A DNA stretch of 64,000 nucleotides from Streptomyces sp. NBC_01241 (lineage in GTDB: Bacteria > Actinomycetota > Actinomycetes > Streptomycetales > Streptomycetaceae), in contig NZ_CP108494.1 of the NCBI RefSeq assembly GCF_041435435.1, positions 6,606,501 to 6,670,500 on the forward strand. Reading direction: 5' to 3'. Shown in pieces: positions 43,157 to 52,161 of the stretch (within the stretch, counting starts at the first letter, position 1; each line of letters begins with the position of its first letter). The notes under the pieces are model-generated. The model was not told the origin of the DNA, ran no database searches, and saw only the letters and a program-made list of their open reading frames with translations. The translations under genes and the position numbers were made by a program.

Positions 43157-45270
43157 GCGGGTATCTCCTTCGGGGTGTCGGTGAGGGTGGTGGCGAGCTT
43201 CCACAGGTCGGCGTCGTTGAGGCCGCAGAGTCGGCGGAGGTGTTCCTGGGAGACAGGGCGGCCGGCGTCGCGGTAGCCGAGGACGGTGAGCCGGGGTCCG
43301 GGGTGGCGGCGGCCGAGGAGGGCATGGATGTCGGCCGGGTGCCCGCTGGTGGCAAGGACGATCGGCGCCCGGGTGCCGAAGTGGCGGGCGAACGCGTCCG
43401 GGGCGAGGGCGAGGGGGCGGGTGCCGTCCTCGGCGAGGGCCGTGAGGTCGTGGACGTGGACGTACCGCAGGCGCAGGCCGGGGTGTTCGGCGCGCAGCCG
43501 CCGGGCGAGGGTGGTCAGGGCTTCGGCGGGCAGGTCGCTGGCGGAGCCGAGGATCAGGTCGGGTTCGCCGGGGCCGGGGTGGGTCAGATGGGGCCAGATC
43601 GCGATGCCGTGCCGCAGTTCCTCGTCGAGGGTCTCCAGTGGGTGCTGGACGGCCGTGTGCTTGCCGGCGACGACGATCGTGCATCGGTCGAGTTTGCGCA
43701 GGGCGAAGGTGAGGGCGGCGGCGGTGCGCGCGGGGTCGGCGGGGGTGAGGACGTGGAGCGTGGGGTCGCCGCTGGCCAGAAGTGCGGAGGTGAGGCTGGG
43801 GTTTTGGTGGGTGAAGGTGTTGTGCCAGCCCAGGCTGGTCAGGAGGTAGACCAGGCTGGGCAGCGGGGCGAGCCCGGCGTGCCGACGTACCGCCCTGTGC
43901 TTGAGCTGCTGCTGGATGAGGCTTAGGGTGATCGGCGCGAACGCCTCGTAGGTGGCGACGAGCGCGTGCCGGCCGGTCTCCGTGTAGCCCTGGGCCCAGG
44001 CGTGGCACAGTTCCTCGCTGAGCACTTCCACCGCCCACGGCGCCGGGCGTCCGTGCTCGTCGGTGAGGTCGAGGCGGTTGGAGGCCAGCTCGTCGGGGCT
44101 GAACACGCGGAACGGTCCTTGCTCGGCGCGAGCCCGCAGGACCTCGGGGACCACCTGCGCGAACGGGCGCCCGGCGGCGTGGTTGGCGACCTGGGCGGAG
44201 ACGGCGACGCAGCCGCGCGGCGCGGGGAGGCCGTCGGGCTCAGGCCGGGGCAGCGGGAGCGCGGGCAGCAGGTGCGGCCGGGGCCGGCCGCTGGAGGTGA
44301 GGAGCTGGGCGGGTTGGTAGGAGGCCAGCCAGTCGGCGAGCGCGTCGAACTCGGCGGGCACACCGGCCGGGTCGCGCAGCGGCGTTTTGTGGACCGCCGG
44401 GGTGCTGGCGAGGCAGGCGGGGGCGCCATGGCCTTTGTCCAGGGTGAGCACTAGGACGCTGGAGGGCCCTGGAATGCCCAGGGGCTGGGCGGCGCCGAGC
44501 GCTTCGGCCACCGCCTGGCGGAGTTGGCCGATGTCGAGTCCGTTGCTGTACACGGGCCGGTGGCCAAGGCCGGTGAAGTACGCGGTGAGTTCGGTGCGGC
44601 TCAGGGTGGACAGCACGCTCGGCCCGCCCATGCGCATTCCGTTGAGCAGGACAACGGGAAAGACGGTGCCGTGGTCGCCCGTGCCATGCAGGGCGCGGGT
44701 GGCGAGCCAGGAGGCGGCGGTCGTCCCGGTCTCGCACTCGCCGTCGCCGATCAGGACCACGGTCAGCCGGTGGGGCGCGTCGAGGACGGTGCCCTGTCCG
44801 ATCGCGAGGGCGGGGCCGAGCTGGCCTCCGGTGTGCAGGTGGCCGGGGATCATCGGGGTGATCTCCCCGCCGATGTCGGCCCGGGGGAAGTCGGCGACGA
44901 GTTTGCGCAGTCCGGTCGCGTCTTGGCGCAGGGCGGGGTGAGCTTGGCCGAGTCGGCCGGTGAGGTAGGCGTGGGCGAGGGCGGAGGGGCCGGCGTGACC
45001 GGCGCCGTGCAGGACGTGCAGCTCGTACCCGTCGGGCACGGCCGCCTGGAGCGGGCCCAGGGCGGCGAGCATCCGGTTGACGGGCGGGCACACCCCCCAG
45101 TGGCCGGCCGGTCGCTTCTTGACGTCGGCCGGGAGCAGGGGGCGGGCCAGGAGCGGGTTGTCTCGCAGGTAGAGCTGGGCGAGACAGAGGTAGTCGAGCG
45201 CGTCGGCGACGGCGGCCACCGAGACGTCGGGCACCAGGCGGTTCGTGCGGCGGGCGAGGTCAGCCCACAT
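43153..45270 (-). CDS. Phosphoketolase-like TPP enzyme
   Basis: The 705-residue protein shows phosphoketolase landmarks: YLRDNPLLARPLLPADVKKR near the N-terminus, GHWGVCPPVN, HGAGHAGPSALAHAYL, IGDGECETGTTAASW (TPP/metal-binding region), VFPVVLLNGMRMGGPSVL, and HQNPSLTSALLASGDPTLHV. XFP enzymes split sugar phosphates to acetyl phosphate; those are about 790 residues, so this is somewhat short. In a biosynthetic block it may act on an unusual keto-sugar or supply acetyl-phosphate. It starts 11 bases inside the 3' end of the YrdC-like gene (RBS GGAGG). Confidence 0.85.
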   Translation of the reverse strand: MWADLARRTNRLVPDVSVAAVADALDYLCLAQLYLRDNPLLARPLLPADVKKRPAGHWGVCPPVNRMLAALGPLQAAVPDGYELHVLHGAGHAGPSALAHAYLTGRLGQAHPALRQDATGLRKLVADFPRADIGGEITPMIPGHLHTGGQLGPALAIGQGTVLDAPHRLTVVLIGDGECETGTTAASWLATRALHGTGDHGTVFPVVLLNGMRMGGPSVLSTLSRTELTAYFTGLGHRPVYSNGLDIGQLRQAVAEALGAAQPLGIPGPSSVLVLTLDKGHGAPACLASTPAVHKTPLRDPAGVPAEFDALADWLASYQPAQLLTSSGRPRPHLLPALPLPRPEPDGLPAPRGCVAVSAQVANHAAGRPFAQVVPEVLRARAEQGPFRVFSPDELASNRLDLTDEHGRPAPWAVEVLSEELCHAWAQGYTETGRHALVATYEAFAPITLSLIQQQLKHRAVRRHAGLAPLPSLVYLLTSLGWHNTFTHQNPSLTSALLASGDPTLHVLTPADPARTAAALTFALRKLDRCTIVVAGKHTAVQHPLETLDEELRHGIAIWPHLTHPGPGEPDLILGSASDLPAEALTTLARRLRAEHPGLRLRYVHVHDLTALAEDGTRPLALAPDAFARHFGTRAPIVLATSGHPADIHALLGRRHPGPRLTVLGYRDAGRPVSQEHLRRLCGLNDADLWKLATTLTDTPKEIPA

Positions 45271-45913
45271 GCGGTCCTCCTGCTGGGGCGAGGGCGGCTT
45301 CGACGGCGCGGGCGTGGACGGTGCCCTCTCGCTCGAGGCGTGCGGCGGCGCCTGCGGGGCAGTCGACGATGGTCATGTGCCGGCCGTGCGGGCAGATCCC
45401 GCCGTCGACGACCGCGGCGATACCGGCCCCCGTGGTCCGGTCGAAGTCGACGACCTGGTCGGCGGTGAGGGCCGGGTGGTCCGTGTCACCGGCGGCGGGG
45501 GTGGAGATGCTGCACACGGCGGCGGCCAGCGGCTCGCCGGCCAGGGCGACCAGATGTCCCAGGATCCCGTCGGGGCATCCGACGAGCGCCGGGGAGCCGA
45601 CAGCCGCGACGGGCTGTACTCCCGGCTTCCACGGAAGGCGCAGCGCGAGGTCCCCCGGCCATAGGCCGCCGGTCAGCAGGCGGGCGTCGTTGCTCAGGTC
45701 GAACAGGGCCTCGGACGAGGCCGGGGAGTCGAGCAGGAACAGCAGCGGCTTGGTGCCAGGGCGCTGCTTGGACCGGGAGACCGCGCTCGTTGCCGCAGGG
45801 TCGGCGGCGCGGACGCACAGCATGTACCAGCGGGGGGTGGGTACGGCGACCATGTGCCCGGCGGCCAGGAGCCGGGCTGCATTGGGGAGCTGGGCGGGGG
45901 TGAGGACGTCCAC
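45260..45913 (-). CDS. Sua5/YciO/YrdC-family protein
   Basis: The 217-residue protein has the YrdC-type KQRPGTKPLLFLLDS block (about 48-62), GDLALRLPW and a final VDGGICPHGRHMTIVDC, as in L-threonylcarbamoyladenylate synthases, which bind ATP and make carbamoyl-AMP derivatives. The canonical tRNA-modifying copy should be elsewhere, so here it may make an activated carbamoyl compound for a natural product, as in O-carbamoyltransferases; this is inference. GTG start at 45913 with AAGGAG site. Confidence 0.8.
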   Translation of the reverse strand: MDVLTPAQLPNAARLLAAGHMVAVPTPRWYMLCVRAADPAATSAVSRSKQRPGTKPLLFLLDSPASSEALFDLSNDARLLTGGLWPGDLALRLPWKPGVQPVAAVGSPALVGCPDGILGHLVALAGEPLAAAVCSISTPAAGDTDHPALTADQVVDFDRTTGAGIAAVVDGGICPHGRHMTIVDCPAGAAARLEREGTVHARAVEAALAPAGGPHVG

Positions 45914-45926
45914 GGTGCTCTCCTTC

Positions 45927-46697
45927 TCACGCGGTGCCGGGGCGGTCGAGGGCGGCGAGCGCCGGGTATTCCAGCCACGGGTCCGACAGGGCGCGCAGGG
46001 CGAGGTCGGGGTGCTGAGCGTGGCTGACGCGGAAGTACACCATCACCCTGGGCGTGCTGCTGGTGTTGATACCGACCCGGTGCGGGACGAGGTGGTGCAT
46101 CACGATCACGTCGCCGGGCTCGGCGGTGAGGGCGGTGCCGTCCTGGGCGTCGATGTCGTCGGGGGTCTGGGCCGACTGTCCCAGGGTCCAGTCCGTGGCG
46201 AAGTAACGGGCCATCCGGTGGTGACCTCCGGGCACGTAGTGCAGAGCGCCGGCGTCCGCAGTGACGCTGCCGTCCAGGACGACGCCGACGATGAAGGTGA
46301 ACGTGCGCAGGTCGCGGGGATCCAGGTGGGGGCAGGAGACGCCGTCGACGTGCATTGTCTTTACCGGTTGCTGTGCGCCGTCCGGCAGTCGGATCTGAAT
46401 CTGCGCCCGGGTGACCGGGGCGGGTGTCGCGGGGCGCAGCAGATCTACGGCCAGCTCGGCGAGGCCGCTTCGCTGGTAGAGGGCGAGGAGGTCGGGGTGT
46501 TCTTCCAGATCAGGGGCGAAGCTGCGTTCGGTGTAGGCGGTGAGTCGTGCGGGGTCGTACGCCTCGGTCAGCCAGCCGCCGACGAGGTCACGGGCTCGGG
46601 ACAGCACGGCGCCGTCAACCAGGCCGCGGCGTATGAGGACGGCGTCGTCGACGAACCGGCGCCGCTCGTCATCGGTCCATGTCATGGATCGGGGCAC
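45927..46697 (-). CDS. Second PhyH-family dioxygenase
   Basis: The 256-residue protein has MHVDGVSCPHL (HxD iron ligands) and VPHRVGINTSSTPRVMVYFRV (distal His and Arg), the PhyH signature. It is smaller than the copy at 42194 and only distantly similar. Ribosome site GGAAGGAG stands 7 bases before GTG 46697. It starts 75 bases after the methyltransferase stop. Confidence 0.85.
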   Translation of the reverse strand: MPRSMTWTDDERRRFVDDAVLIRRGLVDGAVLSRARDLVGGWLTEAYDPARLTAYTERSFAPDLEEHPDLLALYQRSGLAELAVDLLRPATPAPVTRAQIQIRLPDGAQQPVKTMHVDGVSCPHLDPRDLRTFTFIVGVVLDGSVTADAGALHYVPGGHHRMARYFATDWTLGQSAQTPDDIDAQDGTALTAEPGDVIVMHHLVPHRVGINTSSTPRVMVYFRVSHAQHPDLALRALSDPWLEYPALAALDRPGTA

Positions 46698-46772
46698 GGT
46701 GATTCTCCTTCCGGAAGGACGGGGCAGGGCCGGGGCGGGAAGGGGTCCGCCCCGGTGGTGACGGAGATGGGA

Positions 46773-47552
46773 TCAGCCGCGTCGGCCGAGGACGATCTGG
46801 AAGGAGGCGTGCTCGACCAGGCCGCCGGCGGCGGTGTGCTCGTCGAGCAGGGCGCGGGCGCGGTGCTCGAAGTCGTCGACCCGCTCGCCGAACAGCGGCC
46901 TGGCGGCGAAGGACGTCGAGTACAGGTAGCCGATCACCGTCTCGGTGGTCCACTCCCGCTCGACGGCGATGGTGTGCTCCTCCACCTGGCCGAACGCGGA
47001 CTCGGCGATGATCTCGCGGTAGGGCCGGTTGTGCGCCGCGTACTTCTTGCCCACCCCGGCCCGCCGCTCCTCTCCCAGGTACTTCTGGATCAGGGCCCGC
47101 AGGGCATTGGTCCACTCGGTGTGCGCGGTCCACAGGCTGCCGTCGCCCATGACCGCGACGGTCGCGTCCGGCGCGGTCATGTTCTCCAGACGCGTCAGCA
47201 CCACGTCCTGCTGCATCCAGTGGAAGGCGCGGCAGACCGTGACGAGATCGGCTCGGTAGGAGGCGGGCGGGGTGAATTCCTCGGCCGATGAGTTGTGCAT
47301 GCGGGCGGTGACCGGCAGCGCGGCCAGCGCCTTGTCGGCCTCGGCGAGCATGCCGGCGTCCTGCTCGACGACGTCGATCTCCGTCATCCTCTCGGCCAGG
47401 GCCAGGGGGACCTGCCCGGTGCCGGACCCGAGGTCGAGCAGGGCCCGGTGCTCCTTGCCGGCCACCCGCTGTGCGAGCAGCTCGACGGCTTCCTGCGGGA
47501 TGCCGGGCCGGTAGGCGGCGTAGAACGGGGCGGTGGTGTCGAACTGGCTCAC
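46773..47552 (-). CDS. Class I SAM-dependent methyltransferase
   Basis: The 259-residue protein from GTG 47552 has the SAM motif ALLDLGSGTGQVPLALAER (about 37-55), VVEQDAGML as motif II, and AFHWMQQDVVL, as in the UbiE/SAM_11 group. The start overlaps the HAD stop (GTGA). The substrate is unknown. Confidence 0.9.
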   Translation of the reverse strand: MSQFDTTAPFYAAYRPGIPQEAVELLAQRVAGKEHRALLDLGSGTGQVPLALAERMTEIDVVEQDAGMLAEADKALAALPVTARMHNSSAEEFTPPASYRADLVTVCRAFHWMQQDVVLTRLENMTAPDATVAVMGDGSLWTAHTEWTNALRALIQKYLGEERRAGVGKKYAAHNRPYREIIAESAFGQVEEHTIAVEREWTTETVIGYLYSTSFAARPLFGERVDDFEHRARALLDEHTAAGGLVEHASFQIVLGRRG

Positions 47553-48247
47553 GGGATGGTGCTCCTGATCGTGTGGGTTGACGGAAGGGCGGTCTGCTCG
47601 ATGTGCTCGACCGCACGGTTGAGGTCCGGGACGACCGTGACCCGGCCGGGGTGCTCGGCCAGCAGCCGGAGTGCCTCGGCCGACGGAGCGCGAGGCGTGA
47701 TCCACAGGGCGTGGGCTCCAGCGGCGAGGGCGCCGCGTACGTCGTAGTCGAGGCTGTCGCCGACGTGCAGCATCTCCGCGGGCTCTCGGCCGTGCAGCCG
47801 GGCGACAGTCTCCACGGCCCGAGCGTCGGGTTTGGCGAACCCCAGCTGCCACGAGGGGTGATGAGCCCGAAGGTAGGGGGCGAGGAGGGCGGCGACGTCG
47901 GTCTCCTGCTCGTCCCAGTGGCTCACGTTCGACAGGGTGACCACCGGCACGACCCTCGCGATCCGGGCCACCGCCTCCACTGCGCCGGACCACAGCGCGA
48001 AGCCGGGGGGACGGTGGTCGTGGGGGAATGCGGACGGCGCGATCCCCAGCGCGGCACACACCGCCTGCGGAGTTGTCGCATCATGGCGCGGGTCCAGGGT
48101 GTGCAGGAGCTGCTGAGCGATCTGCTTCGCCTGTCGGGCCGGGAGCGGGGACAGCTCCACCAGCTGCTGTGTCAGCGTCATCCCGGATGGCTCTCCCAGC
48201 GTGTATCCGACATCGAGGCTCACCATCCGCACCGCAGCCGCGTTCAC
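47549..48247 (-). CDS. HAD-superfamily hydrolase
   Basis: The 232-residue protein from GTG 48247 has motif I SLDVGYTLG, motif II VVTLSNVSH, GFAKPDARAV with the Lys, and motif IV HVGDSLDYDVRGALAAG, typical of HAD phosphatase or dehalogenase folds. The second residue after the nucleophile Asp is Gly rather than Asp, so it may not be a standard phosphatase. It is coupled on both sides by GTGA overlaps. Confidence 0.85.
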   Translation of the reverse strand: MNAAAVRMVSLDVGYTLGEPSGMTLTQQLVELSPLPARQAKQIAQQLLHTLDPRHDATTPQAVCAALGIAPSAFPHDHRPPGFALWSGAVEAVARIARVVPVVTLSNVSHWDEQETDVAALLAPYLRAHHPSWQLGFAKPDARAVETVARLHGREPAEMLHVGDSLDYDVRGALAAGAHALWITPRAPSAEALRLLAEHPGRVTVVPDLNRAVEHIEQTALPSTHTIRSTIP

Positions 48248-48693
48248 GACGGACCTGCCAGAGCCGCGATGATCATGCTGATCCGTTCGGTGCGCACGGG
48301 ACCGGGGCCGGCTTCGCTGAGGAAGGTCAGCAGGTGTCGGGCTTCGGCCGGCGACCAGCCGCTGGTGTCGACACCAGCCTCGGTGGCGGCTTGGGCGAGG
48401 TCGTCGGGGATCGTCGGCGGGCGGGCGCCGTGCGGAATCAGCAGGGTGCCGCTCCACTCCTCGCCGGCCTGCACCTGGGGCAGGACGGATACGAGGGGCG
48501 CGAGGACGGTGACGTCGTCGAACGTGAGGATCCGGACCGGGAGTTCGGGCAGGTGTACTGGCCGATCGAGGCGAAGGGTCGTGGACAAGAAGGTGTCGTG
48601 CCCGGTCAGCGGCTCGCCCACGACGAACAGCACGGTCCCTTCGCGGCGCTGCAGGCGGCCGTGGACCGCTAATTCGCCCGTGTGCCTGGGCAT
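48244..48693 (-). CDS. Unknown 149-residue protein
   Basis: From ATG 48693 the 149-residue protein has a beta-rich first half (HGRLQRREGTVLFVVGEPL) and a helical end. I see no recognisable motif. Its ATG shares a base with the stop of the enolase-like gene (TAATG), and its stop overlaps the HAD start, so it belongs to the operon. Confidence 0.7.
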   Translation of the reverse strand: MPRHTGELAVHGRLQRREGTVLFVVGEPLTGHDTFLSTTLRLDRPVHLPELPVRILTFDDVTVLAPLVSVLPQVQAGEEWSGTLLIPHGARPPTIPDDLAQAATEAGVDTSGWSPAEARHLLTFLSEAGPGPVRTERISMIIAALAGPS

Positions 48694-49745
48694 TACCGAC
48701 GCACCCCCATCCCGAGACCGGGCCGATCGGGAAGCGCGACATGCCCGCCGTCCGGCCGGAGCGTGCCGCGCAGCGCCCGTTGCCTGCGGGGCTCCCACAC
48801 CACCTGGTACTCCACCGCGCTCGCCACGTCCGGGAAGGCGGCGGCCAGATGGACGGCAGGCAGGAACGCCCGGCCGTGCAGGTGGACCGGGACGTTCGCT
48901 TCCTGGGCGGCGTTCAGCCAGGTGCGCGCTTCGGTGATCCCTCCGCACCACACCGCGTCGAACGTGAACGCCTCCGGCCGGCAGTGCTCCAACAGGGCCC
49001 TGACGTCCTCCGCATGGGACAGCCGCTCGCCGAACGCGACCCGGAGACCTCGCGTGTGCCGGCGCAGCTGTCGGTACGCGGTCTGGTCGGTTCGCGGGAG
49101 CGGGTCTTCCACCCAGCGCACCGTCTGCGGAGTGAGGAGCGGCGCGACCTCCATGGTCCGCAGGTGGCCCCAGGTGCCCAGGGCGTCCACCGCCACTCTG
49201 TGCCCCGCCCACGTCGCCGCACGTTCGGCCAGCAGCACCATCTCGGCAGTCTCGGCACCGCCGCGTAAGGCCCACTTGGTGAAGGCGAACCCCTCGCCGG
49301 CAGTCGCCTTGACGGACTCGGCGGCCGAGTTGGCGGCCAGGTCCAAGGAGAGCCACGAGGCGTAGACCGGCACCCGTGGTGTGGGCCTGTCGCTTAACAG
49401 GGCCGCGACCGGGACGTCGGCGAGGCGGCCGTGCAGATCCCACACCGCGCAGTCCAGCGCCCCGACCGCCCACCGGCCGAGTCCTGCCGCGTGCGGGCCG
49501 AGTTCGGCCAGCAGTCTGCGCAGCAGTCCCGTGTGGTCGGTCACCGGGTGCCCCAGCGCGCTCTGGCCGAGCCGGGTGGCGACGAGCGCGGCGGGCAACT
49601 CGTCGACCGGGGCGAACACCCCGTTCACTCCGCCGGCCTCGACCACGACCGCGAACCGGCTGTCGCCCGCCTCCCACGGACCGGCAACGCCCTCGTCCAG
49701 GCGCTCGACCCGCACCCGGTCGATGACCGCGTCAGCGGGGTCCAT
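48693..49745 (-). CDS. Enolase-superfamily (mandelate racemase-like) enzyme
   Basis: The 350-residue protein shows the superfamily pattern: AVGALDCAVWDLHGR, Lys in FTKWAL, metal ligands Asp in VAVDALG, Glu in VEDPLP and Glu in FGERLSHAED, then HLHGRAF with the His and EYQ. The family abstracts a proton next to a carboxylate. Racemase, epimerase or dehydratase cannot be told from sequence. Its start overlaps the radical-SAM-like gene's end by 14 bases. Confidence 0.9.
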   Translation of the reverse strand: MDPADAVIDRVRVERLDEGVAGPWEAGDSRFAVVVEAGGVNGVFAPVDELPAALVATRLGQSALGHPVTDHTGLLRRLLAELGPHAAGLGRWAVGALDCAVWDLHGRLADVPVAALLSDRPTPRVPVYASWLSLDLAANSAAESVKATAGEGFAFTKWALRGGAETAEMVLLAERAATWAGHRVAVDALGTWGHLRTMEVAPLLTPQTVRWVEDPLPRTDQTAYRQLRRHTRGLRVAFGERLSHAEDVRALLEHCRPEAFTFDAVWCGGITEARTWLNAAQEANVPVHLHGRAFLPAVHLAAAFPDVASAVEYQVVWEPRRQRALRGTLRPDGGHVALPDRPGLGMGVRR

Positions 49746-50850
49746 CGACGAGGTCCTCTCCCGCGAAGGTGAAGTACCACAGCGGCCGGTAGCACTCCCA
49801 GCCCACCGGCCGCAGCCCGGTCGGCGCCATGGCCCGCTCGATCACCGTGCGCGCCTGCAGGTAGTACTCCAGGCTCTCCGCGCCCGGCGTCCGCATCCCT
49901 TGCATGATCAGGTTGTGTGCCTGGAAGACCTGGATGTTCGGGAACGCGGTGACCTCGTCCACCAGCTCGTTCACACCGCGCGCGAGGTCGCCCATCGGGT
50001 CTAGGCCCACGATGTACGTGTACGAGGTGTCCAGCCCTGCATTACGCGCCCGTGCCAGCAGGTCCGGCATCTGCTCCGGCCGAAGGTCGGCCTTGGTGGC
50101 CTTCATGAGGGCCTCGCGCCGGGTGAAGTGCTCGGCCGTCAGCCTGAGCACGAACGGCGACACCTGCGACGCAACGGTCTCGAACGCCTCGTCGGTGCGC
50201 AGCACGGAGGTGAGGAAGCCGATCCGGGCCGTGACGCCGGCACGCTCCAGGGCGGGGCGCAGGGCGGTCAGGTGCGCGACGGCAGCGCCCTCGCGCTCGA
50301 AACAGCCGGTGGAGACGGTGACTTCCTCCAACTCGGCCAGGTTGCGGCGGGGGTGCTGCTCGCCGAGGGCCCGCAGCAGAGCATCGAGCCCCTGGTCCTC
50401 CTGCATCCTCGGATCGGCGGCGGCCTCCAGGGTGTTCGGGCACCAGCCGCACCCGACGCACCGGCTGCGGGCATTGGGGTTGAGGGTCGCGGCCCGGCCA
50501 TCGTTGCGGAAGTACCCTCCGACGGACTCGTCGGCGTCGATGCGCTCGACGTGCGCGACCACCGAGCCGTTCAGCGACAGCTCGTCGCCACGGAGCCGGA
50601 ACGGGCTGGCCGGCTGGTTCAGCGGGACGATGATCTGCCAGGCAGTGTCGGGACGGCGAACGAGGCGGAGGTTGACCCGGGCCCGGTGACGGTCGTGGTC
50701 GGAAGTGATCCCGTACAGATTGACGGCGATCAGCAGCACGTCCTCGACAGGGACTCCGTGGCGTAGGGCGACCTGCTCCAGATCATGCAGTCGCTCGGTG
50801 CCGACAGCGCCGTCTGAGGTTATGGACCGGCGCATGGAGAGATGCGGCAT
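49732..50850 (-). CDS. Radical-SAM-like protein with C-x2-C-x2-C motif
   Basis: The 372-residue protein carries RCVGCGWCPN with Cys131, Cys134 and Cys137. The C-x-aromatic-C end (CGWC) is the usual radical-SAM tail, but the first spacer is two residues instead of three. A barrel-like remainder (VTVSTGCFEREGAA, FVLRLTAEHFTRRE, YTYIVGLDPMGD, FQAHNLIMQG) resembles biotin-synthase-like enzymes. Strong GGAG site before ATG 50850. In this block it may do a difficult C-C or rearrangement step. The altered spacing needs a check. Confidence 0.75.
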   Translation of the reverse strand: MPHLSMRRSITSDGAVGTERLHDLEQVALRHGVPVEDVLLIAVNLYGITSDHDRHRARVNLRLVRRPDTAWQIIVPLNQPASPFRLRGDELSLNGSVVAHVERIDADESVGGYFRNDGRAATLNPNARSRCVGCGWCPNTLEAAADPRMQEDQGLDALLRALGEQHPRRNLAELEEVTVSTGCFEREGAAVAHLTALRPALERAGVTARIGFLTSVLRTDEAFETVASQVSPFVLRLTAEHFTRREALMKATKADLRPEQMPDLLARARNAGLDTSYTYIVGLDPMGDLARGVNELVDEVTAFPNIQVFQAHNLIMQGMRTPGAESLEYYLQARTVIERAMAPTGLRPVGWECYRPLWYFTFAGEDLVDGPR

Positions 50851-50955
50851 GAAGAACTCCAGCTTGGTGAGGAGCGGTGTGTGTTACTACCGGGGGTGCG
50901 GCACCTACGTCGTGTCGCGGGAGGGCATCGGTGGCGGCTGTCGTGCCAGCGCGGT

Positions 50956-52131
50956 CTACGTGGCTGGGGCGAAGGCAGTGAAGTGCGCCGGCGGGTGGTC
51001 GACGGGCAGGTCGGGCCGCCAGGATGTGAGGATCTGGGCGCTGCATACGAACAGGCCGTCGGGGAGCTGATCGAGCGGGTACCACGCCCAGTCGCCGACG
51101 CTCTCGTCTGGCTGCGTGGTCGGCTCCCCTTGCCAGGCATGGACGAGCGCGCCGACGGTGACCCGCAGGACACCTTCGACGTGATCAACGAGCGTGCCCA
51201 GCAGTTCCACGTCGTCGGTCCGAGCGACCAGACCGGTCTCCTCGGCGAGTTCTCGGACGACCGCGTCCTCGAAGGATTCCCCGACGGCCTCCACGCTGCC
51301 ACCGGGCAGTTCGAGGGTGCCGCGGCGGTGTCGGCCCAGCAGGATGCCCTGCTCGCTGAGCAGGATCGCGCCGACGCCGACTGCCGCGTGGGCGGCCGGG
51401 GCTCGGGTGCTGCGTGGCCGGCTGGAGACGCGCGCCGACCGGTCGGGAAGGCGCCGGGCGCGGATGAGCTGCTGGATGACCGTGGCGTTCTCGTCGGGGT
51501 GCGGGAACAGATCGATGGCTTCGACGCGGAATCCGTACTCGGTGAGCAGGTCCTCCCACAGCTGCGGTGCCAGAACCCACATCTGCGTCGGCAGCGGCGA
51601 GTCGTCGCGCAGCAGGATCATCTGCTCGCGCGGCGCCACTGCCGTGGACGGACCGCGGCCGTGCAGGTCGGTGTGCAGGAGCGAGAGGATCAGCGGGGCG
51701 CCGGGACGCAGGCCATCGCGCAATGCAGGCAGAGAGCGGTGCGGGTCGATGAAGGCGAGCGTCCCGATCGCGTACGCGGCGTCGAACGGCTCGGCTCCGG
51801 CCAGGTACTCGGTCACGTCTACCTGGACGAACTCCACGCCGTCCACGTCCGCGTGGGTGCTGATGGCGCGTTCGTGCTGGGTCGGGGACAGGTCGATGCC
51901 GGTGACGCGCGCTCCGCGTGTCTGGGCGAGGTGGACGGCGTGGTGGCCAGCCCCGGAGCCGATGTCCAGGACGCGGCGGCCGGTGACGTCGCCGAGGACT
52001 TCTGCTCCCGGTCCGATCCCTTCCCAGGGCGTCCAGCCGAGCCGCTCGGGGACGGGCGGGGTGTAGGCGCGAGCGAGTTGGCGCTGGCCGTAGATCTGCC
52101 AGGCCCGGGTGTTGGTGTCCTCGGCGGGCAC
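50956..52131 (-). CDS. Methyltransferase-NUDIX fusion protein
   Basis: Residues 1-220 are a class I methyltransferase (VLDIGSGAGHHAVHLA, then GIDLSPTQHE). Residues 240-391 are a NUDIX domain (GRHRRGTLELPGGSVEAVG, with an ESFEDAVVRELAEETGL box; one extra residue before the first Glu). The two are joined in a single frame of 391 residues. Fusions of this kind are known in Streptomyces annotations, but the partners' joint role is not. The start codon is near 52131, 30 bases after the ASCH-NUDIX stop. Confidence 0.9.
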   Translation of the reverse strand: MPAEDTNTRAWQIYGQRQLARAYTPPVPERLGWTPWEGIGPGAEVLGDVTGRRVLDIGSGAGHHAVHLAQTRGARVTGIDLSPTQHERAISTHADVDGVEFVQVDVTEYLAGAEPFDAAYAIGTLAFIDPHRSLPALRDGLRPGAPLILSLLHTDLHGRGPSTAVAPREQMILLRDDSPLPTQMWVLAPQLWEDLLTEYGFRVEAIDLFPHPDENATVIQQLIRARRLPDRSARVSSRPRSTRAPAAHAAVGVGAILLSEQGILLGRHRRGTLELPGGSVEAVGESFEDAVVRELAEETGLVARTDDVELLGTLVDHVEGVLRVTVGALVHAWQGEPTTQPDESVGDWAWYPLDQLPDGLFVCSAQILTSWRPDLPVDHPPAHFTAFAPAT

Positions 52132-52161
52132 GGTTGCCTCCTGGTGGGCGCGTGTTCAGGG

